Below, one piece after another: positions 56,298 through 64,000 of a stretch of DNA of 64,000 nucleotides. Below the pieces are notes generated by a model, which was given only the letters and a program-made list of their open reading frames with translations, made no database searches and was not told the origin of the DNA. Each line of letters begins with the position of its first letter. Within the stretch, counting starts at the first letter, position 1. The position numbers and the translations under genes are program-made. Origin of the DNA: Ligilactobacillus pobuzihii E100301 = KCTC 13174 (GTDB taxonomy: Bacteria > Bacillota > Bacilli > Lactobacillales > Lactobacillaceae); NCBI RefSeq assembly GCF_000349725.1, contig NZ_KB714693.1, positions 138,433-202,432 of the forward strand, given 5' to 3'.

Positions 56298-57746
56298 ATG
56301 TCTGATAATAAAATTACAACTGCTTCAGGACAACCATGGGCAGATAATAATCATTCACAAACTGCGGGTGTTCGTGGACCCGTTTTATTGCAAGACTATC
56401 AATTACAGGAAAAGTTAGCTCATTTTAATCGGGAACGGATCCCAGAACGAGTTGTTCATGCTAAAGGTGCTGGTGCTTACGGCACATTCAAGCTGACCCA
56501 CGACATGTCAAAGTATACTCGGGCAGATCTGTTTAATGGTGTTGGCAAGGAAACACCAATTTTCCTCCGTTTTTCTCAAGTAGCGGGGGAAGCAGGATAT
56601 CCTGATACTTTGCGTGATGTACGTGGAGTTGCTTTACGTTTTTACACTCAAGAAGGAAACTATGACATAGTTGGGAACAATACTCCAGTATTTTTCATTA
56701 ATGATCCTTTGAAGTTTCCAGATTTTATTCATTCGCAAAAACGTGACCCAAGGACGCACTTACGTGACAATAATATGCAATGGGATTTTTGGGCGCATTC
56801 GCCTGAATCAGTGCATCAAGTCACGTATTTGATGGGTGATCGTGGGAACCCAGCTAGTTATCGAACAATGAATGGTTATGGTAGTCATACTTACAAGTGG
56901 GTCAATAAAGATGGCGAAGCTTACTGGATCAAATATCACTTTATCAGTCAACAGGGTGTAAAAAATATGACTGATGAAGTAGCTACTAAAGCTGCTGGTG
57001 AAGATACTGATTATCTGTTACATGATTTGTTTGATGCGATCGAACAAAAAAATTATCCATCATGGAAGGTATATGTACAGATTTTGCCTTACGAAGAAGG
57101 TCTGCACTATAAACATGATATTTTTGATGTAACAAAGGTTGTTTCACATAAGGACTATCCATTAGTTGAAGTTGGAGAATTTACCTTAAATGAAAACCCG
57201 ACAAATTACTTCGAAGATGTTGAAGAAGCTGCTTTTGCACCAGCTAATCTTGTACCGGGTATTGAACCTTCACTAGATAAGTTGTTGCAAGGTCGTTTAT
57301 TTGCTTATACAGATGCAGCTCGTTATCGTTTGGGTGCCAATTATGAACAACTAAAGGTTAATCGTCCACTTAATGAAGTTAAAAATTATGAACGCGATGG
57401 CTTCATGTCACAAGGTCATGGTGGAGAAGTAAACTATGAACCAAATGGCAAGAATGGGCCGACAGAAGACTTGTCCGCTAGAATTCATGGTGACCAACTA
57501 GATGGTCAAACAGGTAATTACGAGCCATATGAGCCTGATAATTATTCTGACGCAGGTGCTTTATATAACGTAATGAGTGAAGACGAAAAGAAGCGTCTGG
57601 TTAAGACGATCAAAGAAAATCTTGGAATCGTGGACGACGAAAATGTCAAGATCCTTGAAACTAAGCAGTTTTATCAAGCAGATCCAGATTACGGAACTCG
57701 TGTTGCTCAAGCCCTTGGACTAAAAATTGAAGATATCAAAGATTAA
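56298..57746 (+). CDS. katA: Heme catalase (clade 3-type small subunit)
   Basis: 482 residues from ATG 56298 after AAGGGGG. Distal histidine His54 in RVVHAKGAGAYG, RFSQVAGEAGYPDT, FFINDPLKFPDF, and the proximal heme-ligand tyrosine in RLFAYTDAARYRLG. Breaks down hydrogen peroxide but needs heme, which lactic acid bacteria usually take from outside. An upstream TTAGAATGTTTTGAG is a weak PerR-like match. Confidence 0.97.
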   Translation: MSDNKITTASGQPWADNNHSQTAGVRGPVLLQDYQLQEKLAHFNRERIPERVVHAKGAGAYGTFKLTHDMSKYTRADLFNGVGKETPIFLRFSQVAGEAGYPDTLRDVRGVALRFYTQEGNYDIVGNNTPVFFINDPLKFPDFIHSQKRDPRTHLRDNNMQWDFWAHSPESVHQVTYLMGDRGNPASYRTMNGYGSHTYKWVNKDGEAYWIKYHFISQQGVKNMTDEVATKAAGEDTDYLLHDLFDAIEQKNYPSWKVYVQILPYEEGLHYKHDIFDVTKVVSHKDYPLVEVGEFTLNENPTNYFEDVEEAAFAPANLVPGIEPSLDKLLQGRLFAYTDAARYRLGANYEQLKVNRPLNEVKNYERDGFMSQGHGGEVNYEPNGKNGPTEDLSARIHGDQLDGQTGNYEPYEPDNYSDAGALYNVMSEDEKKRLVKTIKENLGIVDDENVKILETKQFYQADPDYGTRVAQALGLKIEDIKD

Positions 57747-57769
57747 ACTAAAAACTAAATAGGCCGTAC

Positions 57770-57825
57770 AAAAAACTTTTATCACTATTTATTGCTGCAA
57801 TAGATAGATGATAAAAGTTTTTTTA
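57770..57825. terminator. Terminator after katA
   Basis: AAAAACTTTTATCA pairs with TGATAAAAGTTTTT across ~24 nt that can also fold, then TTT. Confidence 0.75.
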
Positions 57826-57954
57826 TTGTGAAAAATTAAAAGTTTGGTTGATACAGTGGTCGTGCAGTTTAAATTCTTGTGAAATGAATTGTAAGAAACT
57901 TTATTTTTTGAAATAAAGCTTGATATTAACGCTAATTTTGTCAATAATTGTAAT

Positions 57955-57978
57955 TGAAAACGATTCTCAATTGAGAAT
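57955..57978. promoter_or_regulatory. Fur-like box upstream of the siderophore importer
   Basis: TGAAAACGATTCTCA (57955-57969) fits the Fur 7-1-7 pattern and overlaps a perfect 16-bp palindrome ATTCTCAATTGAGAAT (57963-57978). About 50 nt before the binding-protein gene. Confidence 0.7.
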
Positions 57979-58024
57979 GAAATTTGGGATCAAATACTAA
58001 TGAATTTACGAGGTAATCACTGAT

Positions 58025-59065
58025 ATGACAAGCAATAAATGGACATTGAAAGTAGTATTAATGATTATGCTATTGACTATTTTTATAGGTGGATGTTCAA
58101 AAAGTTCACAAATAAATAATGACGCAAATAGTAGTGAAAAAAATAACAAAAGCCAATATCCCATTAAAATCAAGAATAAATTTGGGACTACCGTGATCAA
58201 GCAAAAACCAAAAAGGGTAGCAACGATCCATTGGGGTAATCAAGATATCCCATTAGCGTTGGGTGTTGAACCCGTAGGCTTTTCGGCAGCCAACTTTGGT
58301 GTTAAAGACAAAAGTGGGCTATTGCCATGGACTAAAAAGAAATTAAAACAACTAGATGTTAAAAATCCTAAAGTTTTCCGAGATACAGATGGGCTTGATT
58401 TCGAAGCAATCGCTGATTCTAAACCGGATGTTATTTTAGCTGCTTATTCTGGTATTACCAAGGAAGATTATAAAACTTTGTCCAAGATAGCTCCGGTTGT
58501 GGCTTATCCTAAATCTCCTTGGACGACTTCTTGGAAAGAGCAAGTGCGCTTAGATGCAAAAGGGATGGGGATGGAAAAGCAAGGAAAACGTTTGATATCA
58601 AAAACAGAACAAAAAATACAGAATGGTGTTAAACATTATCCACAATTGAAAGGCAAAACGGTGACTTGGGTCAATTTTTCTGCCAGAGATCTGTCTAAAT
58701 TTCAGATATACACTTCTGCAGATCCTCGTCCTGCCTTATTAGAAGAATTCGGATTAAGGTATCCACAAAGTATAACCCGGGAAATCAAGAGTAAACAGAG
58801 TTACTCCAAAGATTTTAGTTCAGAAAAGGCTGAAGTTCTAAATGATACAGATATTATCGTCGGGTATGGTGATCAAAAACTATACAAAGCTTTAAAAAAC
58901 GATCCAATTCTAGGTAAAGTTCCCGCTATTAAACGTGGTTCAGTCGCTTTTATCGACAGTGATTCACCAATTGTAGCTGCGGGGACACCGACACCTTTAT
59001 CAATTAATTACACTTTAGATGAATACCTAGATTTATTGGGGAAGGCAGCTGGTAAAGTTCAATGA
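58025..59065 (+). CDS. Iron-siderophore ABC transporter, substrate-binding lipoprotein
   Basis: 346 residues. Lipoprotein signal with lipobox IGGC (Cys24), then a two-lobed helical-backbone binding protein of the FhuD/FepB class (KPKRVATIHWGNQDIPLALG, KPDVILAAYSGITKEDY). Captures ferric siderophore or heme outside the cell. Its stop overlaps the next start by 4 nt. Confidence 0.92.
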   Translation: MTSNKWTLKVVLMIMLLTIFIGGCSKSSQINNDANSSEKNNKSQYPIKIKNKFGTTVIKQKPKRVATIHWGNQDIPLALGVEPVGFSAANFGVKDKSGLLPWTKKKLKQLDVKNPKVFRDTDGLDFEAIADSKPDVILAAYSGITKEDYKTLSKIAPVVAYPKSPWTTSWKEQVRLDAKGMGMEKQGKRLISKTEQKIQNGVKHYPQLKGKTVTWVNFSARDLSKFQIYTSADPRPALLEEFGLRYPQSITREIKSKQSYSKDFSSEKAEVLNDTDIIVGYGDQKLYKALKNDPILGKVPAIKRGSVAFIDSDSPIVAAGTPTPLSINYTLDEYLDLLGKAAGKVQ

Positions 59066-60084
59066 AGAAGTCAAGCTACGTAAATTTGCATAATAAGATG
59101 GAAATTAAATTAATAGTGATATTTCTTTTGCTATTAGTAATAGCTGGATTTGCCTCTATCTTCATGGGCGTGAAAGACATTACTTTTGGTAATGCGATTT
59201 CGGCTTTATTTACGCATAAGATGAAAAGTAGTTTGGCAAACAGTATTATTCATAAAAGGATCTTGCGTACATTTTTTGCATGTTTATGTGGTGGGGCTTT
59301 AGGAATATCAGGTTCTTTGATGCAGGCGGTGACAAGGAATCCATTGGCTGACCCTAGTATTTTAGGTATAAATACTGGAGCTTCGTTTTTTGTTGTATGT
59401 GGGTTAGCTTTTCTTCATATTAGTACTGTAAGTCAATATATTGGGCTGGCTTTTGTTGGTGCACTGGTAGCTGCTGGACTTGTATTTGGAATTGTTGCTA
59501 TTGGTCATCAGGTCAATCCGTTGACATTGATCCTATCAGGTACTGCTGTCAGTATTATGTTTTCTTCTTTAGTGACAACAGTGACCTTGGTACGTCAGGA
59601 TGCTATCGATCAATTTCGTTTTTGGCAAGTAGGTAGTTTAGGAACCGTAACTAGTCAAGGAATGACATTTTTTATTCCCATATTTGTCATTGGTTTCCTT
59701 GTTGCCGTTTGTTGTGCTCCAGGGTTAAATGCATTGATGTTGGGTAATGAAGTAGCTAAAAATTTGGGTGTTAACGCCACGATTATTAATATTTGTGCGT
59801 GCATTGCAGGCATTATTTTATGTGCGACTGCAACTGCGCTGGCTGGTCCGATTGCTTTTATCGGTTTACTTGCGACTCATTGTACGAGGTTACTGTTTGG
59901 GGCTGATTTAAGGAAAGTCATTCCATTGTCAGCCTTAACTGGTGCGCTTTTTTTGACCAGTGCAGATGTGATCGGGCGTTTAGTAAGTGATTCGACAGAA
60001 ATCAATGTTGGTATTATTACATCATTAGTTGGTGCACCTGTATTGATTTATTTGGCGAGAAGAACGAAGGTGCAAGCTGCGTGA
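59062..60084 (+). CDS. Iron-siderophore ABC transporter permease (FecCD family) 1
   Basis: 340 residues, ~9-10 membrane segments. FecCD hallmarks: LMQAVTRNPLADPSILGINTGA and, late, AGPIAFIGLLATHCTRLLFG, with the coupling-helix region. Pairs with the next permease. Overlaps both neighbours by 4 nt. Confidence 0.94.
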   Translation: MKKSSYVNLHNKMEIKLIVIFLLLLVIAGFASIFMGVKDITFGNAISALFTHKMKSSLANSIIHKRILRTFFACLCGGALGISGSLMQAVTRNPLADPSILGINTGASFFVVCGLAFLHISTVSQYIGLAFVGALVAAGLVFGIVAIGHQVNPLTLILSGTAVSIMFSSLVTTVTLVRQDAIDQFRFWQVGSLGTVTSQGMTFFIPIFVIGFLVAVCCAPGLNALMLGNEVAKNLGVNATIINICACIAGIILCATATALAGPIAFIGLLATHCTRLLFGADLRKVIPLSALTGALFLTSADVIGRLVSDSTEINVGIITSLVGAPVLIYLARRTKVQAA

Positions 60085-61130
60085 AAAGACAAGCAGATAT
60101 GCGGGGATATTTATTTGTTGGACAACGACACCGAAAAAGACGACGTTATGTTGTTGGCATATTATTATTTTTAATTTTGCTTTCAGTCGTTTTATTTTCT
60201 CTGGTATTTGGTCGGACAGTTTATTCAATCAGCGAGGTTTTTCAAGTATTGACCGGACGTATTGTTCCGGGTGCGTCTTTTACTATTTCGGAATTGAGAT
60301 TACCGCGAACGATAGCATCTGTTTTAACTGGTTTGGCATTTGGTGTTGCTGGTTACGTTTTTCAAACATTACTTAAAAATCCATTAGCTAATCCAGATAT
60401 TCTTGGTGTTAGTTCAGGATCAAGCTGTGCGGTAGTGGTATGTATCCTAGTTTTTCATACTAGTCAGATGACGCGTTCTGTTGTTGCAGTATGTGGTGGT
60501 TTATTAACTGTTTTAATGTTGTTTGGGTTATCTGGACAAAAAAAAGCAGCAACGACTCGCATTATCGTCGTCGGGATCGGTTTACAGGCGTTTTATAACG
60601 CAGTTATTTCTTATTTTACTGTTACTGGAGATCAGCGTGATCTACCTGAAGCGTTACGGTGGCTAAATGGGAGTTTGGATGGTGTAACCATCAAACAATT
60701 ACCTATTCTTGCTGTAGTAGTCTTGGTCGGTTTACCATTGACAACCTATCTTGGTCAGCGGCTATGCGTGCTTAAATTGGGCGATGAGTTAGCATTATCT
60801 TTGGGAGTGAATGTTAACTTAACTAAGCTGATTTTGTTAATTGTGACGGTCATGATGACTGCCATGGCAACGGCTGTAACAGGGCCGATCGCATTTGTTA
60901 GTTTCTTAACTGGGCCGGTTACGAATAAAATTATGGGAGAAAATGGGAATAATGTGTTAGCGGCGGGCATGATCGGTGCCTTGTTAGTTGTGATTGCTGA
61001 TTTAGTCGGGCAATTTGCTTTCCCTTATCGTTTTCCAGTTGGCGTTGTTACGGGCTTGATCGGAGCACCCTACTTAATATGGCAATTGATGTTAATTAAT
61101 AAACGAGGTGGACTCAATGCAAGAGCATGA
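60081..61130 (+). CDS. Iron-siderophore ABC transporter permease (FecCD family) 2
   Basis: 349 residues with FQTLLKNPLANPDILGVSSG and TGPIAFVSFLTGPVTNKIMG, the same landmarks as permease 1 but a distinct sequence. The start is GTG 60081. A basic N-terminus (RHRKRRRY) precedes the first helix. Confidence 0.94.
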   Translation: MKRQADMRGYLFVGQRHRKRRRYVVGILLFLILLSVVLFSLVFGRTVYSISEVFQVLTGRIVPGASFTISELRLPRTIASVLTGLAFGVAGYVFQTLLKNPLANPDILGVSSGSSCAVVVCILVFHTSQMTRSVVAVCGGLLTVLMLFGLSGQKKAATTRIIVVGIGLQAFYNAVISYFTVTGDQRDLPEALRWLNGSLDGVTIKQLPILAVVVLVGLPLTTYLGQRLCVLKLGDELALSLGVNVNLTKLILLIVTVMMTAMATAVTGPIAFVSFLTGPVTNKIMGENGNNVLAAGMIGALLVVIADLVGQFAFPYRFPVGVVTGLIGAPYLIWQLMLINKRGGLNARA

Positions 61131-61902
61131 TTTTTATTGTGAAAATATTAACGCTGGATATACGGAAAAAGCGATATTAAACAATGTTTCTTTACGGATA
61201 CCTGCGGGCAAGATCAGTGTTTTGATCGGGGCAAATGGTTGTGGAAAATCTACTTTACTACGCGTTTTGGCGGGTTTTTTGATTCCAACAACTGGGCAGG
61301 TTAAATTAGACGGTAAGCAACTTAAACAGTATTCACCGAAACAAGTGGCCCAGATCCTGGCAGTTTTGCCACAGCAGTCAAGTACACCAGCTGGACTAAA
61401 AGTTATTGATTTGATCAGTCAAGGACGCTTTCCGCATCATTCTTTGTTTAGCCGTTTTAGCAAACAGGATGAAAGGGCTGTTTTAGAAGCAATGGAAATG
61501 GTAGGGATAACAGAGTTAGCGAAAAGAGATGTTAGTGAACTTTCTGGCGGTCAAAAACAACGAGTCTGGATCGCATTAGCGTTGGCTCAACAAACCGATA
61601 TTATATTTTTGGATGAACCGACTACTTTTTTAGATATGGCTTATCAAGTAGAAATATTAAATCTGTTAGCGGATTTAAATAGGCGTTTTGGTAAAACTAT
61701 CGTAGTTATTCTACATGACATCAATTTAGCGGCACGTTATGCAGATCGTCTTTTTGCTTTAAAAGATGGTGTGTTGATCAAGGAAGGGGCTCCTCGTACT
61801 GTCGTAAAAAAGGATCTGATCAAAGAAGTTTTTGGTTTAAATTCAATGATCGTTGAAGACCCAGTTGTGCATAGCCCTGTAGTAGTACCAATTGGAAAAT
61901 AA
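61117..61902 (+). CDS. Iron-siderophore ABC transporter ATPase (FecE/FepC-like)
   Basis: 261 residues from ATG 61117, chosen because GAGGTGG precedes it. Walker A GANGCGKSTLL, signature ELSGGQKQR, Walker B IIFLDEPTTFLD and the switch histidine in VVILHDINLAARYAD. Powers the two permeases. Confidence 0.95.
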   Translation: MQEHDFYCENINAGYTEKAILNNVSLRIPAGKISVLIGANGCGKSTLLRVLAGFLIPTTGQVKLDGKQLKQYSPKQVAQILAVLPQQSSTPAGLKVIDLISQGRFPHHSLFSRFSKQDERAVLEAMEMVGITELAKRDVSELSGGQKQRVWIALALAQQTDIIFLDEPTTFLDMAYQVEILNLLADLNRRFGKTIVVILHDINLAARYADRLFALKDGVLIKEGAPRTVVKKDLIKEVFGLNSMIVEDPVVHSPVVVPIGK

Positions 61903-61905
61903 GCA

Positions 61906-61957
61906 AAAAAATGGAATGACCGGTTCGTTTGTGTATAACAAGCGTACCGGTCATTCC
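61906..61957. terminator. Bidirectional terminator, siderophore operon / small gene
   Basis: GGAATGACCGGT (61913-61924) pairs with ACCGGTCATTCC (61946-61957), inner bases extend the stem. A run of T follows on the minus strand, so it is strongest for the small minus-strand gene. Confidence 0.75.
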
Positions 61958-62018
61958 TTAATACTTCGAGGATTATCCATATGTCATTCTCTCCTTGATT
62001 TAATTTACATGGACAAAA

Positions 62019-62189
62019 TTACTTTTCTGGTAAGAAAATGTCGTTGTAGACATTGGCTTTGCGCCATGCAGAAAAAGACAAATTGTTTTTGCGTTTTGCA
62101 ATTGAATAATCGTGTAAATCATTGACGATATCCAATACTAAAGCCAAAACAATTAAAAGGAAAAGAAATAGACCAAGTAGTCTTAACAT
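62019..62189 (-). CDS. Small single-span membrane protein
   Basis: 56 residues from ATG 62189 (strong AAAGGAGGGATCAAA). N-terminal helix MLRLLGLFLFLLIVLALVLD, then a charged tail with HDYSIAKRKNN. Not recognised; the good binding site and terminator say it is expressed. Confidence 0.65.
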   Translation of the reverse strand: MLRLLGLFLFLLIVLALVLDIVNDLHDYSIAKRKNNLSFSAWRKANVYNDIFLPEK

Positions 62190-62331
62190 TTTGATCCCTC
62201 CTTTAAGGATCATCATATTTAAGATGCATTGACCATCTCATCGATCCACCTTTATTATAACAAAATAAGCTGGTTATGCTCAAACCTGTTACCTTAAAAA
62301 GTCGAAAATTTGACTACTTTATTTTTGTTAA

Positions 62332-63687
62332 TTACATACTTTTTTTGAAAATTAGTGAATAACTTACAAATAAACAGACTAAAGCTAATAGTGCAAATAT
62401 TAAGGGCAGTCTGGTTATGTGATCGAAAAGTAAGAAAAATAGGAAACCACCAAAGAAAAGTATTGTCAGGTAATCTGTCCACGGATAGCCAGGCATTTTA
62501 AAAGTAGGGCTTCCGGCAGGAGTTGCTTGCCGGAATTTTAAATGGCAAAAGACTAAAATCAACCAGACAAGCACAAAACTGGTCGTAGAGATACTAGAAA
62601 TTAATTCAAAAACAGTTTCAGGCATCAAATAGTTTAATAAAACAACGGCTAACAAAATCACCGTGGAAAAGTTTAATGAAGCATAAGGTACCCCATTTTG
62701 GTTCACTCGTGCCAGTTTTTTAGGAGCATTTCCGTTGTTGCTTAGTGTATGTAGAGTACGGCTGGTACTAAACAGACAGCTATTTGTTGCCGAAAGAGCA
62801 GCAGTTAACACTACAAAGTTTAAGATGCCAGCAGCACCAGGTATACCGATCGCAGCAAAAACTTGGACAAAAGGGCTAGCAGAAGTAGAAATTTTATCCC
62901 AGGGATAGACACTCATAATTGCGATCATTGAACCTACGTAAAATAAGCCGATCCTAATTGGCAGACTATTAATAGCTGTAGGCAGATTTTCTTCTGGGTC
63001 CTCAGTTTCACCAGCAGTTAGTCCGACCATTTCAATACCAACAAAGGCAAAGACGATCATTTGAAACGACATTAAGAAACCATAACCACCAGTAGCGAAG
63101 AACCCGCCATGGCTCCATAGATTAGAAAAACTGGCAATGTTATCACTAATATTAAACTTAAAAATCGCTAAGAAAAACCCAATGGCGATTAAAATAACGA
63201 TCGCTAGAACTTTTATCATTGAAAACCATGATTCTAATTCGCCAAAGAGACGGACGTTGACATGATTTATCAAATATAAGCATAGTAAAATTATCAGCGG
63301 TGTTGCCCATTGTGGAAAGCTAGGGAACCAATATTTAACATAGATTCCAGTTGCAGTTAAATCTGCCATGGCTAAGCTGATCCAGCAAAACCAATATAAC
63401 CAGCCGACTACAAATTCTAAGCGGTCGCCTAGATAAAGTTTGACGAAATCTAAGATTGAATGTTGAGATAGGTCAGACAATAGTAATTCTCCAACTGCAC
63501 GCATCATGAAAAAGCAAAAAAGACCCACGATAATATAAGATAAGATGATCGACGGACCGGAAGAACTGATCGCATTACCAGACCCTAGGAACAGGCCGGT
63601 CCCAATTGCTCCGCCGATCGCGATCATCTGGATATGTTTGTTTTGTAGAGAACGCGAAAGATCCTCTTTTTTTTGCGGCTGTTTCAT
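62332..63687 (-). CDS. Amino acid permease, APC family
   Basis: 451 residues, 12 membrane segments. N-terminal QMIAIGGAIGTGLFLGSG, the AAT-subfamily consensus, and FVGIEMVGLTAGETEDPE. Similar to D-serine/D-alanine/glycine and related permeases. Preceded by a T-box leader, so its substrate should be the amino acid (or a precursor) read by that T-box, which I could not determine. Confidence 0.92.
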   Translation of the reverse strand: MKQPQKKEDLSRSLQNKHIQMIAIGGAIGTGLFLGSGNAISSSGPSIILSYIIVGLFCFFMMRAVGELLLSDLSQHSILDFVKLYLGDRLEFVVGWLYWFCWISLAMADLTATGIYVKYWFPSFPQWATPLIILLCLYLINHVNVRLFGELESWFSMIKVLAIVILIAIGFFLAIFKFNISDNIASFSNLWSHGGFFATGGYGFLMSFQMIVFAFVGIEMVGLTAGETEDPEENLPTAINSLPIRIGLFYVGSMIAIMSVYPWDKISTSASPFVQVFAAIGIPGAAGILNFVVLTAALSATNSCLFSTSRTLHTLSNNGNAPKKLARVNQNGVPYASLNFSTVILLAVVLLNYLMPETVFELISSISTTSFVLVWLILVFCHLKFRQATPAGSPTFKMPGYPWTDYLTILFFGGFLFFLLFDHITRLPLIFALLALVCLFVSYSLIFKKSM

Positions 63688-63749
63688 TATTATATTATTC
63701 TCCTTATAAAACTTGAATAGACAGGTATATCAAACTAATCGTGAAAACG

Positions 63750-64000
63750 TATAAAAAGCGTCCCTTGTACTATATATTTCAGTACAAGGGGCGCTTTTAA
63801 CGCTGTTCCACCCAAGATTCACGGCCATACAAGCGATGGCTGTCTTTAAGTAAGTATAACTGATATAAAAAGCAATACTTAATATAGCACTGATAAAGGT
63901 AGTGCGACCTTAATGTTAGTGCTTACCATTTTTACTAGTTTTCAGCGGATACTAGTTCTCTGTTTTTCTGATATGTAATAAGTCTTTACCTATCTTACAT
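63750..64000 (-). promoter_or_regulatory. T-box riboswitch leader of the amino acid permease
   Basis: Minus strand carries TGGGTGGAACAGCG at 63801-63814, the T-box antiterminator motif, followed by a terminator (AAGCGCCCCTTGTACT paired with AGTACAAGGGACGCTT, then T) at ~63752-63798. Upstream hairpins GCCAT/ATGGC, TAAGTAT/ATACTTA and AGCACT/AGTGCT fit the leader stems. It may extend past the right edge. Specifier codon not identified. Confidence 0.85.

Noticed and set aside
63801-63816. Fifth copy of the hairpin repeat (CTGTTCC word)
   Set aside because: The similarity is limited to a few bases; the minus strand shows a proper T-box motif and terminator before a permease.

Overview
The window is a low-GC Firmicutes chromosome segment spanning the replication origin of a member of the Lactobacillaceae. 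The gene order rpsR-ssb-rpsF-gyrA-gyrB-recF-yaaA-dnaN-dnaA (all minus) diverging from rpmH-rnpA-yidC (plus) is the classical oriC layout, with DnaA boxes on both sides of dnaA. Acetate kinase, an L-arabinose operon, a pyruvate dehydrogenase complex with lipoate ligase, a heme catalase, Man-family PTS genes and Shine-Dalgarno-driven TTG/GTG starts fit a lactic acid bacterium. I cannot name the species.

Layout. (i) 1-5.8 kb: a beta-galactosidase plus Man-family PTS operon ending in an agaS-type isomerase, with a divergent GntR/UTRA regulator; the order matches the pneumococcal bgaC operon for host-type glycans. (ii) 5.9-18.7 kb: the oriC core. (iii) 18.9-27 kb: ackA, then araR divergent from transporter-araB-araD-araA. 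(iv) 27-39 kb: L,D-transpeptidase, fructose-bisphosphatase, ApbE, lipoate ligase and pdhABCD. (v) 39.4-43.5 kb: two tandem structured RNA elements, a HicB-like small gene, glutathione peroxidase and a feoA-feoB-small protein iron(II) operon. (vi) 43.9-49.6 kb: folA, small genes, two decayed genes (aldo/keto reductase, GNAT acetyltransferase), a secreted repeat protein, a phosphatase and a lipid flippase. (vii) 49.8-57.8 kb: msrA, phosphoesterase, an MFS exporter with a structured leader, a free-standing ~240-nt RNA with its own promoter, cre and terminator, a HAD phosphatase, coaE, bioY under a BirA operator, and katA. (viii) 58-64 kb: a Fur-box-associated siderophore ABC importer and an amino acid permease behind a T-box.

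Genes working together: CcpA-type cre sites sit in front of the galactoside operon, ackA, the arabinose operon, pdhA, the free-standing RNA and the HAD gene, so carbon catabolite control is a recurrent theme. Arabinose enters through the symporter and becomes xylulose-5-phosphate through AraA, AraB and AraD. LplA can lipoylate the two lipoyl domains of PdhC beside it. Two iron uptake systems (Feo and siderophore) carry Fur-like boxes.

The most novel items are: (1) twin RNA elements at 39445-39688 with the same architecture, covarying stems, a shared core and apical loops that are perfectly complementary to each other over 7 nt, just upstream of a lone HicB-like gene; (2) the unidentified ~240-nt RNA at ~53600-53840 whose -35 region overlaps a cre; (3) a four-copy ~90-bp intergenic hairpin repeat family with compensatory changes; and (4) three palindromic parS sites. 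No rRNA, tRNA, CRISPR array, prophage or intact insertion sequence was seen.
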